Positions 41,920 through 54,249 are shown, numbered from the stretch's first letter. The stretch: 64,000 nt of DNA from Silurus meridionalis (GCF_014805685.1 NC_060890.1:14504500-14568499); one strand, 5' to 3'. Notes: generated by a model not told the origin, from the letters alone. A program made the numbers and translations.

Positions 41920-44900
41920 AGTTCAGCTAAAGCATGACTGTCTACACAGTCACTTAAACCAGTGGCAAAAATGTACTTGATAATAGCACAGTTTTTTTTG
42001 TAGTGAAGGAGATTTTTGTGCATCATTGTAGTTCATTACAGTTTGTACAGGTTGGTAGATTTTATCAAGTGGTAAATAAAGTTAACTGCATTATCTGTTT
42101 CATGAGAAGTTTCTTCCTCTCAGCTCCTCACAGATGCCCGGGACAGGCAAGTGGAGGTTGGGACGAAACAGGCAGTGGCCATAGCTCGTCTCACAACTCT
42201 TCTTTCGAGAACGAGCCAGTCGTTCAGACATCAGTTAGGGGAAGCAGTAAGTCCGGAGACACGGGCAGCCACTCGTGTGCGAGCCGTGAAAGTGGAGACA
42301 GCGTATCAGAACGGTAAAGCTGGTGGATTTAATTAATGCTAGGTCATTGTACAGCATAGGAGTCATCTGAATACATGATTCTTCTTCTTCTTCTTCTTTC
42401 GGCTGCTCCCATTAGGGGTCGCCACAGCGGATCATCCGTCTCCATACCCCCCTGTCCTCTACATCTGCCTCTTTTACACCAACTACCTGCACGTCTTCCC
42501 TCACCACATCCATGAACCTCCTCCTTGGCCTTCCTTTTTTCCTCCTACCTGGTGGCTCCATCCTCAGCATTCTCCTACCAATATAACTCATGTCCCTCCT
42601 CTGCACATGTCCAAACCATCTCAATCTCACCTCCCTCACCTTGTCACCAAAACATCCTACATGCGCTGTCCCTCTAATAAACTCTTTTCTAATCCTGTCC
42701 ATTCTAGTCACTCCCAACGAAAACCTCAACATCTTCAGCTCTGCTACCTCCAGCTCCATCTCCTGTCTTTTACTCAATGCCACTGTCTCTAATCCATACA
42801 ACATCGCAGTTCTCACCACAGTCCTATAAACTTTCCCTTTCATTCTTGCAGACACTCTTTTATCACAAATCACTCCTGCTATCACTCTTCTCCACCCACT
42901 CCACCCTGCCTGCACTCTTTTCTTCACTTCTCTAACACAATCTCTATTACTTTGCACTGTTGACCCCAGGTACTTGAACTCCTCCACCTCTTCTCCCTGT
43001 AACCGCACCACTCCACTGCCCTCCCTCTCATTCACATACATGTACTCTGTCTTACTCCTACTGACTTTCATTCCCCTTCTCTCCAGCGCATGTCTCCATC
43101 TCTCTAGGCTCTTCTCAACCTGCTCACTACTCTCACCACAAATCACAATATCATCCTCTGAATAGATGATTATTATTATGTAGAAATTAATTTTACTCCA
43201 AAAATTACATTTTGCGGTAATATATAAAAGCTAACAGTAGTTTATATATTATGTAAGAGAGAGTCTGTTCACTGAAGTTTATTTATCAGTCATTATTTTT
43301 AATAATGCATAGATTAAATGATTGCTTGATTAAATATTTTTTTATTAAGATTAAAATCATTTAATAAAGTTCATCAGATTAGAAATGTCTCAGTTGGTGG
43401 CATGATTTAGAGATTTAGATTCATTTGCAAGCATGCAGTTGTTAAGACATAGACATGTTGGATTGATTTGTAATCATTTTAAGTTTCCACCAAAATCAAC
43501 CTTGATCTTGATCTATATATACACTGGGGGAATAAAGGGACTATATGGACCATATCTTTTCTAATTCAAGTTAAAATTGAGTAATTCTCTTAACTCTTTT
43601 GCCATATCTTCAAATTCAGATTTATTAAATTGAGGTGCCTCCCAGATGTGCTAGAAAGTTTTCTTTTCTCAGTGCCGAGGCTGTACATTTGGAAGACTGT
43701 GGCCAGGAGATGGCGCTAATTAACAGACTCATTAATGGATCTAAAATCTTTCTGTCCAGAGATGAGAGCCAACTTTTCATCAAAGAGTAAGTGTTCATGT
43801 TGAAATGTTTAGCAAATTGTAGGCTTTAAAACCGACAATGTAGAATTCACTCTTTACAATTTGAAGATAAGAGCTATGTTTACACATCAGAGTAGTCATT
43901 GACTAGCAGCGAAAAGCAATTGAACCATTCATATTCAATAAGAGCTGGTGACGTCCACCAATACGAGCAACCGTGACAGTGGAAGGGGGTAGATGTGGGC
44001 GTGTCCAGCAAAGCAACAAATTAGAGAAAACTGTAACTTTCAATCTTATGCAGTGACTTCCAATGGGATTAAAGGCAGTTGAGGGCATGTGATCCAGCTA
44101 TAGATTTGTTGAATTAGAATAATAATTATGCCACCCCTGATAAACATGGCAACCGGTATTTTTAAAACCTGCTGCACCTTTATGGTTCAGTGGCAAGACA
44201 GTTGCTGCATGTGTGAGCTTACAATAAGGGCTGATGTTGAGGTAAAATCTCTGGTGAAATGTTCTTGTGAACGAGGCCCCAAATCTGCTCATCACCTTTA
44301 ATTACCTGTAGTATTTTTGAGGTGGAAGAACTTGTGGTTTTGGTTGATTACAAACATTTAATTACACATGGACTTTCTGAAAAATTAGTGGTGTTTTAGG
44401 CCTTAGTCTTGCACGTGGTCTACCTATTCATTGACTTCTATTTTCTAGTAATTTCTCAGTACAGGAAAACTTTAGATTGGACATGATTTGTTTTTTGTAA
44501 CATTATTAAAATGATTGCTCCCAGCAAATCTCTCTCTCCCTCTTTCTTTTTCCATTCTAGGTGTTCTACTTTAAACTGTGAAGTTGTGGTAGAGCTTCTC
44601 TGTCACAAACTACAGGACCCCTCACAGATTACCCAAATGGTATTGTGTCAGATTTAAACATATGGTTACCTTAAGCGCATAATTGACTGTAGTTGATTGT
44701 TCAGAGTGGGGAAGAAATAGACTATATCATCCTAAATATAAACATCTTTGTTATTTCTTCAGAGAGCACTGTGTGGTCTGGCATGCCTGATGTGCACAGA
44801 TCTGATATCTTTAGAGCATATCTTCACTGTTACACATGTACGTCTCTCCCAGTTGAGTAAGGGGACAACAGGGCCAGTAACGAACAAGGCAACCAAGGTA

Positions 44901-44947
44901 AGGTAAAGAAAGAGGTATACAAGGGTGTATTGTGTTCAAATAACCAG

Positions 44948-44993
<46 letters not shown>

Positions 44994-45578
44994 AGGACAT
45001 ATGTAACAATGATGCTTTTCTGTCTGTAGCTTCTTAGGCAGTTTGAAGCACTATTGGGTACTTCTCTCTCGGAAATAACCAAGCATGACGTTCCTGTGTG
45101 TCCCGAATCATCTACTTCTTCACGTTCAGATCTGTCCTTGAATCCAACTCTCATTAGTCCTCTTCTCTCAGCACAAGCGGACGCAGCTGTCAATAAACCT
45201 CTGTTCATAAGTGACTCGCAAGCTCCCTCTGCTGGACAAGAAGACCAGGAGTATGATCATTCTGATTCTGTTGAGAGGAGCTCACGAAACAAGCAGAGTG
45301 TTTTGGAAAATGAAGACAGAACCACAGACCTTTGTAAGAGCTCTGAGCCTTTTGTTAACCCTCCCAGACTCTCCCTGTTTAGTGGCATGGAGCTGATCAA
45401 CAGAGGCAAGCCAGTGTGTCTGGTTGAGCCTGTTCTTGTGGAGCCAGATACCCAAAGCAGACCAGAAATTTTTGACAGCATCAACATGGATATGGAGAAG
45501 AGCTCGGAAAAAAACACAGAGCCCTCTTCATCCTTTAGTGGTGACCAAGTTTCAGCTTTCTCCTTCCTCAACCTCTGA
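38101..45578 (+). CDS. tepsin: TEPSIN, AP-4 complex accessory subunit (ENTHD2)
   Basis: Thirteen exons: 38101-38139, 38365-38437, 39290-39381, 39947-40040, 40194-40261, 40383-40467, 41211-41279, 41375-41563, 42124-42313, 43673-43786, 44561-44639, 44763-44897, 45030-45578. Phases join to 591 residues (525 in human as I recall). Residues 1-130 are the ENTH-type domain (DDEAPCPGYLFEEISKISHE, then QCLLEYLLERL). A Ser/Gly-rich linker follows (GGWDETGSGHSSSHNSS) and then a second helical domain at about 300-410. Tepsin binds AP-4 on trans-Golgi vesicles. Both known appendage-binding motifs are present: LFSGMEL (525-531; beta-4) and the C-terminal SAFSFLN (584-590; epsilon). The donor of exon 2 (gtatct) is weak. 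Introns hold a dispersed repeat (intron 2) and a LINE (intron 9). Confidence 0.95.
38485..39270 (+). repeat. Dispersed teleost repeat filling TEPSIN intron 2
   Basis: Begins near 'cgtcccaaagcagctttaca' and runs through 'aaggaaatagtccctgagat' and 'ccttcaatcgaagagacctc'. These blocks recur together in fish genomes as I recall. No coding capacity is seen. The family is not determined. Confidence 0.55.
40546..40609. repeat. (TG)n microsatellite
   Basis: Pure GT tract of about 64 nt in TEPSIN intron 6. Confidence 0.95.
40807..40935 (+). repeat. Dispersed fish repeat fragment
   Basis: Matches the pattern 'gataccctgtgatggacctg'...'actgaagatgaattg'...'tgaatgaatg', the common end of a fish SINE-like repeat. 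A more decayed relative lies at 46690-46960. Confidence 0.6.
41829..41917. repeat. (GT)n-(GA)n compound microsatellite
   Basis: GT tract passing into GA, in TEPSIN intron 8. Confidence 0.95.
42381..43156 (-). mobile_element. 5'-truncated LINE copy in TEPSIN intron 9
   Basis: Minus-strand insertion of the same family as the LINE at 9378-10893. A frame of about 244 codons (43146-42412) is unbroken: [20 protein letters not shown], then [30 protein letters not shown] and MIRCGDP. It starts just past the catalytic box, so no active reverse transcriptase core remains. The 3' tail is GAA-rich (TTC on +). It is flanked by a 15-bp direct repeat with one mismatch at 42366-42380 and 43157-43171. Confidence 0.9.
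44948..44991. repeat. (TG)n microsatellite
   Basis: TG tract in TEPSIN intron 12, about 40 nt before the acceptor of exon 13. Confidence 0.95.
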
Positions 45579-46001
45579 CCTGATAATGGCTATAATGTTC
45601 AAATGTATTTCTGTTGTAAAATTCAATAATTTTGGTAGAATTGATGATACTCCATGACTAGAAATTGAGAAAATATTACTAGATAGAAATAACATGGGCA
45701 AAAACTGCACCAGGTGCATGAAGGTACCAATGCCATTAACAACTGATCCAGTCTTTTACTTTATGAGTAACTTTTATATATTTACAAATACATTTTATTT
45801 CCACTCAAGGGCAGATTTTAGATTATATAGTTACTCGATTTCAAAGATTAAATAATTGAGTATACTAGGATAGATAAGTTTGTCTTTTGAGTATGCTATG
45901 TTAAAAGTCAGGTGTGACTGGTCTTTTATGTAATATTTATACAAGATCCCGATGCTGCTAGTTTCTTATAACCAAGTCTAAAGAATTGTAAGCAGGCTGT
46001 A

Positions 46002-46634
46002 TAGTAGGGGTGTAACGATACAGTGTATAATAATGCAGGTAATTTATCATAAAATATCTCCTATCACCTGTGGTCTAATAAACAGGCTGACAGCACCGCC
46101 TCTGAAAAACAGTAGTTTTTATACCGTGTTTTTTTTTTTTTTTAGTTTTTTTTTTTTAGTACACCTCTCTAAAGAAAGCTGATTTTCACAAGCTAATCCA
46201 TTCCTATACCAAGCTTTACTGACTAACTCAATCCAGGCTAAAGACATCATGGAGACCTATGGGACTCTACTTATTATAGAGAAACATGCGGGATTCTGAG
46301 ACATGGAGCAGCGGTGATGACTTTGACAGTAGAACTATCTGAATGTGAAATAACTGAACGTTCATTGAGTATCACTTCAATAAACGTTTGAAGAGTGTTC
46401 ATGTTTTATAAGCCATGCTTGATTTTGTTACATGCCAATGCACAGCTTTTGTTCACTTATATGGTTTAACACACTGTCCCTATTTTTTGTATCTTTACAA
46501 TGTTGAAAGTTTGAATCAGTTGAAAACAGGAGGCAATGCAGTTTTTTTTTTTTTTTTTGCAGTTTTAAAAATGCTTTCTACTAAAACACCTTTGTGTTGA
46601 ATTGAAATTCTCTGTATCGTTACAACCCTACTAA
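46002..46634. mobile_element. Inverted-repeat element (hAT-like MITE)
   Basis: The left end 'ggtgtaacgatacag' and the right end 'ctgtatcgttacaaccct' are inverted copies over more than 20 bp. About 600 bp lie between them without a transposase frame. Elements with 'gggtgtaacg' ends are common non-autonomous hAT-type transposons in fish. The target duplication is not clear because the inverted repeat runs into the flank. Confidence 0.75.
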
Positions 46635-46689
46635 ATATGTGACCGATTTGCCTGACAAAATGGTCAGACCTTGTCAGTGTTCTATATTC

Positions 46690-46960
46690 CTCAAGTTGTT
46701 CGACAGGTAGCATGGACCCAGGTTTGATCCTGAGCTCAGGTTAGTGTGAAGTTTTTATGCTTTTAATGTTTTTTTTTTTGTAGGTTTATTTAAGACTGTT
46801 TCCTTCCTACCACTGAAAATCATGCTAGTAAGTGGTTTGGCTAAAGATAATGTGTGTGATATGGTCCATGTGTATCCATTTCACACTCTGTGATCACGGG
46901 ATATGGTCTGGATCCACACTGACCTTGACCAGTTACTGAATGTGACTGAAAGAATCCTCT
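46690..46960 (+). repeat. Decayed dispersed repeat
   Basis: 'aggtttgatcctgagctcag' near the start and 'ggatatggtctggatccaca' near the end recall the head and tail of a common fish SINE-like repeat related to the fragment at 40807-40935. Confidence 0.5.
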
Positions 46961-47323
46961 GAGACCAGACACATCACAGTTTTCACAGTCTGGTCTCTGC
47001 ATATTAATCAAAACAAATTGTACATTTGGATTATTACTTGTGCTGATGAGAGAAAAGCTGATGTACCTCAGGATTATTTTGCTCCAGTGTTTACCTTGCC
47101 TGACACATATTGTGTCACTTTACAACTAATTTAATGATTCTTTTATGGTTTGCACTAGGGGTTTTTCCTCAGAGCTACTCAAGTCTTCCAGTAATTTAAA
47201 ACCTTTAAATATGGTCACGAAAGATAAGCATTGACATGCTGAATCATTTTAGTATAGGTCCTTTTTGCCAATAAGTCAAATAATGAATTCAGCTTCATAC
47301 AGTTTTGCAAATTGTGCTGTATA

Positions 47324-47354
<31 letters not shown>

Positions 47355-49265
47355 ACGTGTGTGAGATGTGAAGCTGCACTTAGTCATGAAATGAAATACA
47401 CTGTTTTGAACATATCTGCATTTAGTGAAAAAAAGGCAACACAATAAAATTATTTAAAAACCTTTATTGTTGATATTGTATGAAGATCATTTGAGAAAAT
47501 ACCTATTTATAAATTGTAAATGCATTAGCTATGTTATGTACAACTCTACATAAAAAACATGAAGGTAATTGTAATGATTATCATCAAAACTGATAGTCTT
47601 ACACTGTAGTTCTTTACATTTTTCAGCTGCAGCATTCGAGATGGTAGTCTGCTTATTTACGCTGCCTTACTGCACATTCCGTTTAAATAAATGTGAAATT
47701 TGCTCATGTAAGAGCAGTTTTGAGCATCTGATTTATACAACAGATGTATATTCTCGTTTCTTTTTTTTTTTGGCTCCAGAATTTGATTTTCAAAAAGCAC
47801 ATATGGGTGTGACTGTCAGATCCATAAACATTTGTATAGCTTTAATAGACTTTTGCATACAAGTGTGCACACATGCATTTAATATCATAGGAAAAGTGAC
47901 TCCCAAATGTAATGTCCCAAATATATGTCCTCAATTATATACTGTAGGCAAATGGAACTTTCTCCAAAAAAACGTCTTGAGAAACTCCCCCAGCCCCCAA
48001 ACCCACACACCCTCTGCCCGGTCGAGGACCGCTGGTCAGTCATATGGATATACCGCAGTGTCTCAGTGCAAGTGCACAGCTAAATCAGCACCATTGACGT
48101 ACAAGGACAAACTCTCTAATGAATATTTAGAAGCTCAGGTATAACCTATAGCCAAATTCATACACAAAAACATACAGCCTGGGATGATCAAGATGTGGCG
48201 TTGTCTGGTTGTGTTAATTATTTACTTTTACTTGTACGAGCATAATCATGAACAGATAGGGGGTAAATGTGTTGTGCATTTATGGAATAATATGACTAAG
48301 ATGTGCTGGTACTGGAGCTGCTATTTTTGGAGAAGACCAATTTTAAACCATGGTGCATTTGTGTTCCTATGAAATGGCTGAATCATAATAGGAAATGATT
48401 CCTTTCAGGCTCTGCAAAATATTCAGTGTTAAAATCAGATTGTAAAATTCAATCTTCTGACACAGCAATTACAAGTCACTGAATTTACCTCCATGATTAA
48501 AAGTGCCTGAAGAAAGGTACATTACAACATACCTGAGTTAAACAATAATCAAATAATTAAAATACAGACATCCTGCTAAGGAGGGAGCAGTTCAAATGTG
48601 AAGTAAATATTTTACATTAAGCAACAGGCAAATAAAAAAAGAAGATAAGGGCTGAAGGTAATTTTATACTTGTGTGAAACAGATCTGTACTATAATTAGT
48701 AACTTGCCACCACTGCCACCTCATGGCACATGAAGAAATCACAAAGCCTGAGTTGTATATTTTATATAGACACAAAATAAAACTAAACTAACGGCATGAT
48801 TAAAAATTTAATAGAAACAAATGCAACACAATTACTCTCGAGTCCTTTGTACATGAATTACATCTAATGTCATTAAGTCATTATGCATAAATGCTCCCAT
48901 GTGCTTCTGTGATCCCAGAGATCTTTTTTTCAAGGAAGAAGAACATATAACGATGTGTACCTTTTCCACTTTGTTCACTACTCAGCAACAGGTACACTAA
49001 CAACACGTCATGTCACACTCTCTTACCTTGTATGACTGTATTATTTAACACGTAGCACCATGTATTAATCATATAGCATGCTGTCAGAGATTTTTATGTT
49101 GTAGCACCCAAGTAGAGATCTAAACAATATCGGACACCGATCATGAAAATGGAAAAGCGCTGTAAAAATGGGTACCAAAGCAGTTGAGCCAAACAGAAGA
49201 GAGATTCACATTGTGCCTCTGATGCAGGTTTCTTTTGTACTATACTTTTGGTTAGCCAGTGGTGC

Positions 49266-50785
49266 TCAGGTTGCTCCTGGCTGGCCACGACTCTTCAAAC
49301 TGTTGAAGTGGGCTTCTCTAAGGATGCAGTTGATATGATGGTAAGGGTCATCAGCTTTGCACAGTGGGAAGGCCGTCTCATTTCCCATCTGACCAGAGGT
49401 GCTAGGGCTACAGGAATCCTCACACTTTCCATTTTGCTCTACAGACTGGCAGATAGAGCCTGCTCCTGCCAGCTTCTCTGGGCTGCTAATGCAACTGCTA
49501 TCACTACTGGAAGACTGTTATGGAGAACAGAAAAAATGTCCTTCAAAAATGTGGGCAAATATCTTTTACATTTTGCATGCTTTCTTTTTAATTAAAGTAG
49601 GGAAAAGCTAATCAAAGTCCTCACCTCACAGTCCCATACATCATGGGATAGCTCCGAAAAGAAAGGATGACCTGGATACCTCTTAGCTTGAGGTAGAATT
49701 TGCTCTTCCGCGGCATCGCAGCTGTGACGCCGTTTTCTGTTTGGAAAAGGTGCTCATTTTCAGCAATCTTTGGACTAATTCATCATAACAGCCATCATAA
49801 GGTCGAGTTAAAATCTTAAAAGGAAATTCAACGTGCTTTTTCAGTTTCTCTCCGTCTCAATCATAGAACCTATGTTATAACCACAGCCAACTTGTTTCCC
49901 TGAGAGAAGAACGGAAAACCAGTTTTTACCAGACATATTATGTTATATATTTACTTAAGGAAAAGCTACTCCACATTTTAGCCAGTTATAGTTACATTTA
50001 ATGTTGAGGACTGTCCATCTATCAACTTGGTTCCATTTATCACTCTGTTATAGAAGCATTAAACAGTCCCTGTTTTTTTCTGTCTTGTACATGAGACATG
50101 TCATGTCTCACAGAAATGTCTTCTTACAGGAAGCTTCGCAAAATCAGTAATGTTTCGTTGGTAAATAACAACACACGTCGAATCCGTTCACCTAAACACC
50201 TATTTTATCTTTTACTCATAGCATTACACAAGGACTGCTTTGGCTAGACTTTCCTGTGTTTTTCTCATACTTAGACCTTCACTGTTAAGCTAATGGCTGA
50301 AGCTGGGAATCTGTGTTATATAATCACACATTATTTTGACAGCTACAGATGCAGTGGACATTTTATTCCCTTAACTATATATACACCTCATAATGATCAG
50401 AGGAATCCGTGCTGCTTTAAACATGCACATCAGGTCATATTTACTCAGACATGAGCTATTAGTTATTAATATCCACTGCAGGATTATGACTCAGCTAAGG
50501 AAGGTAAAACAGGGGCTGCTCGAATATTTTAACACTTTAAGGAAAACTCTAATGGTGACAATGAAGATTTACTTTTGGTGACTGAAAATCTAATAATAGT
50601 CAGCTGTAGCACGCGTGTGTTTAGTGTATATTCACTCATGTACAGTGCTAGTGACATATAATGGGAGTCTGGTTTTGCAGATATATATACATATTTTTAC
50701 AGCAAGCCAAATATCAATCAAAAGAGAGATATAAAATAATAAACACCTCTTACCTGCTTTCTGATGGCATGAGCAAGCCGTGCAT
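49266..50785 (-). CDS. fam104a: FAM104A-like VCP/p97 nuclear cofactor
   Basis: Exons on the minus strand: 50785-50754, 49736-49625, 49514-49266. GT-AG junctions and phases join to 130 residues. The N-terminus has the family's basic signal (ESRKRR at 9-14, AKR at 28-30), followed by a Ser-rich middle and a conserved C-terminal helix (YHHINCILREAHFNSL, residues 106-121). In this family (VCF1/VCF2) that helix binds the N-domain of VCP/p97 and the protein helps bring it into the nucleus. The start is uncertain: ATG at 50785 and an in-frame ATG at 50770 (giving MPSESRKRRH) both work, and neither has a strong context; an upstream exon could also add residues. It is divergent from the C17orf80-like gene, as in human. 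Confidence 0.88.
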
Positions 50786-51379
50786 TTGAGAGTTACTCGG
50801 TGAGGAGGTGCTCTTGTCCAACAGCTTCAGTGTGTTTAAATGGAGGAGGGTTGATCTACTGTGATTATGCAGTCCGGGGACTAACCACACACATATTCAC
50901 TATGATCCACCCGTGAAAACTATCATCCATTAAATACAGATCGGTCGATATCAGTCAATCAATCAGTACATAAACCCGATGTAAGGTGAATATCAGTTAT
51001 ATAGATGTTGATGTCTCTCAGACAGTCACTGGTTATACACAAAGTGCCCTATCTGCTGTGTTTAAATCTAACTTTATTGAGTCCCAGTTTCAGACGAATA
51101 TAAATTAACACCTTCAACCTGGTCCACCTAAACACTAAACATCATACACGTGTTTTTTTTCTTTCTTTCTTTTTGTTTTTTTGTTTTTTATCAGACACAC
51201 CAACAGGTTAATACAGAAAATACAACACAGCTCGTGCCTGGTGACTGTGCGTTTCCCATTAACATAAGATAAACTCAATATTGTAAACACTGTATTTCAC
51301 TTTTGAGGAAAAAATAAACCCTTACATATTCCACTTAACTGATCGCCTCGAAATCAGCTTGCGTGACAGCTACATTTCT

Positions 51380-51650
51380 CTGCAGCTGAAATGACAGTAA
51401 AAACTTCCGGGTTCTGCGTCTGACGTAGTCGTGACGTACATGCTGCGTAAACGGATTTGACAATAAGATCAAAATAAACCTTTTTTTTGCACCTGTCACT
51501 GTATATTATACATTTCGTTTTCTTAGAAATGTATCCACTGTTTTATATATGTCAGCATTTGAGACTGACATTTGTTATTTTCAAAAAGAATTGCGTTTGA
51601 GCGGAAATGTTTCTTTTTGTACAGGCGCCTGCGAGTAGCACCAACATGGG
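51380..51650. promoter_or_regulatory. Putative bidirectional promoter of FAM104A and C17orf80-like
   Basis: Two copies of TGACGTA at 51421-51427 and 51432-51438 (CRE/ATF-like, 11 bp apart) follow an ETS-like ACTTCCGG near 51402. The region lies between the two divergent genes. No TATA box is evident. Start sites are inferred. Confidence 0.5.
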
Positions 51651-51759
51651 TCCTTCATTTCAAACGTCGCTGAAAACTCCATGCTGCGAAAGTTGTCAGA
51701 CTGTTTATTAATATATGTGTTTGCGTTTTTATTAAACGCAATAGACAATCGAGCTCAAG

Positions 51760-51849
51760 ATGAGCTCAGGTGAGTATTTGACTGAAGTCTACTAACAGAC
51801 TTATTATTATTATATTTTTTTTTTAAGTTTAATACCTCCATCATAGCTG

Positions 51850-51909
<60 letters not shown>

Positions 51910-54249
51910 TATTTATTTATATATGATCATAACTTTCATGTTACACTTTGAAATATCATCATAATCTAACCTGCTTAATCCGTTTTTCTTAAACAGAGAC
52001 GTGTCCGTTTTGTGGGAAATCGTACAAAAGACTCAATTCTCATCTCCCTCATTGCAAAATGTCCCCTGGTTCAAAGACTGGCAAACTCACTAACAAAACT
52101 ACAGAGATGCAGACTACAACTTTTAAACACACAAGTCATATGGATAAGACAAACAAAGCAAATATTACCAGTAAGATAAATAGCCCAATATTTCAAGGAA
52201 ACTCAAAATCCAAACCCAAAGAAAAGTTAAGAATAGATAAGGAACTTTTAGCAAACACCAACACACTCACAAGCACTGCACCTAAAGTCCCATCAACCAG
52301 TGGAATGAACACAGACACTGTAAAGGCCAAAACCAAGTGGCTTGCAAAAAGAGAGCAAGAGGTGCTGAAACAAGCTAAACTGCAAACACAGACGAGAATC
52401 AAATTCACTTCAGTTCTTGAAAAGCATAACAATGAAACACAAAAGAAGGCAGTAAAAGACACACTGTTATTAGAAAAAGAAACAAAAATGTATACAAATA
52501 GCATTTTGTCCTCTCAATTAACCAACAATAAGATTAACTGCACTACCACAGATTCTTCACGAACAGTATCCGAGGCCACAGTCTCTCAGATTAAGCAAAA
52601 TATGCCAAAGTGCACAGAAAATGTTAATATATCAGAGCCTCTGACTAAAGAATGTACTTTGGGTTCAAGAGTGAAACAGCAAGGTGTGTCTGTATTTCAA
52701 ACAAAGACTTGTGTGTGGGACCACATTAAACATGGACTTTATAAAAGTAGATATGATGGTGCTACACTGTTATTTCCCATTGTTTCAGCACACGTGTCTT
52801 TTACTAAGTGTGTAAACACTTCAGAGTCTGAACTCGAGCCTCATACAGGGAATTATCAAAATACCATTATGAAAACAGTACAATTTCCGATGTTTCAAAC
52901 CTCAGTCAAAAGGCCAGTCGAAAACGTCCTCAGCTCACGATTTCAAAACACGCCTGTTATTGCATACTCACCTGAGATGGCAACAGGTTACGGTGGAACA
53001 TGTTTCATCTCGTCTCATTCAGAAATCTCGAATGCGAATTTATTGATGAAGTGCCAAACATCCAAACCTTCAGCACAGAGGCAAGGTAGAGTATCCTCTT
53101 ACGGAGAGAGTTTAATCTATTACAGTATAATATTCTACTGGTATGATATACAACAAAACACTGCCTTTCTGGAAATACGAAAAAAAAAACACGACTGGAA
53201 TGTTTTAAATAAATAAACTACATACACACATAACAATAGCTGGGCTTTCCAACATATAATTATATTAAAAATTTGTTTTTAAAGGATATTACTGCTAATT
53301 TACAGAACATTAATGTAATGCTGCTCTTTCAGCTATTAAAATATACTTAATGTTTCCATTTGGGACCCAAAAGATATTGATTATGGACACTTCTGACTAG
53401 CTTTGTTAAAGTAGACATAATACCAGTTTCTAATTAAACCACCACTTTTTTATATCAATTAACTTGTTTATACTTTATTATATATGTTAAGGCCTTTGCA
53501 GCATAGTGCAGACTATAAACAAATTCTTATTTATACAGAGGTTTATGGAGCTTCCGTATCTGTCTCAGCAGGTCCAGTGGCAGAGCTAAGACTTGAAGAT
53601 GTAAAACTAAATGAGCTTGCATCTTACCTTGTTGCTCGAACACCAAAAACACCCAGGGATGTAGCTTCAATGTTTACCAAAGGTCTCTTTTTTTTTATAT
53701 AATTTTTTTTCATATGACAAAGGAGAATAAATGAAAGTCCCATAGTGTTTGGAGTTTTCCCAGTCAGTCTAAATGTTTAATGATTTAGGAGAAGACACTA
53801 ATGTACTTGACAAACGGCATTGTGCATTTACTGTGTGAGGTTCCCAAAGATATTGTAAAAGTTTAAAGAGCACATTCTATAGATGGATTTTAAAGTATAT
53901 TTGGGATTGTCACCTGATTAGTTAGAAGAAAAATGTGCAGCCCCACCAGCCCTTTGACCATAAGCTTTTTACTAGTTTTCTATACTTTTGCTTCTTCTAG
54001 GTTGGCAGTGGTATTACAGGAAGTACATTGATGTACGGAAAGGAGGAATTGGTGGGATTGCAATGCTGATTGGTGGCTACTGTACACTGAGTTACATATG
54101 GCATTACCCCCATATCAGTAAGTTTAGATACCATTTTTAGTTAATGATATACAAAAGTATAATATACTGTATGTCTAAAAATAATCATTTATGCTTAATT
54201 TATCTTCTATTGTTTTGTAGAAAAACACCGCTGGAAGAAATATCACTAG
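51760..54249 (+). CDS. C17orf80-like protein with ATP synthase subunit f-like C-terminus
   Basis: Exons: 51760-51769, 51997-53085, 53539-53682, 54001-54117, 54221-54249; phases join to 462 residues. The N-terminus is a small C2HC zinc finger (Cys6, Cys9, His19, Cys23; CPFCGKSYKRLNSHLPHCK) of the kind at the start of human C17orf80. A long Lys/Thr/Ser-rich disordered region follows. The last ~85 residues resemble mitochondrial ATP synthase subunit f: LEDVKLNELASYLVARTP, then WYYRKYIDVRKGG, one membrane helix (about 431-448), and the closing HRWKKYH. Human C17orf80 is reported at mitochondrial nucleoids and the inner membrane, which would suit such an anchor. The head-to-head position with FAM104A supports orthology. 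The function is not established. Confidence 0.82.
51854..51904. repeat. (AT)n microsatellite
   Basis: Pure AT tract in intron 1 of the C17orf80-like gene. Confidence 0.95.

Larger units (their letters stand above)
45579..49265. other. Convergent 3' regions of TEPSIN (+) and FAM104A (-)
   Basis: No further gene is supported. The + strand has AATAAA at 47443-47448; the minus strand has AATAAA at 47463-47468 (TTTATT on +), which would give FAM104A a 3'UTR of about 1.8 kb. Other + signals lie inside the MITE at 46002-46634. The long frame at 47641-48144 shows no family features. A TG tract is at 47327-47352. Confidence 0.5.

Noticed and set aside
43698..43718. CTCF-like 'ggccaggagatggcgc'
   Set aside because: A good core match but it lies inside TEPSIN coding exon 10, where the codons explain the sequence.
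46711..46735. tRNA B-box-like 'ggtttgatcc'
   Set aside because: No cloverleaf can be drawn around it; it fits the head of a decayed SINE-like repeat.
47641..48144. 167-codon + strand frame
   Set aside because: No recognisable family, no splice or promoter context, and it lies in the probable FAM104A 3'UTR on the other strand.
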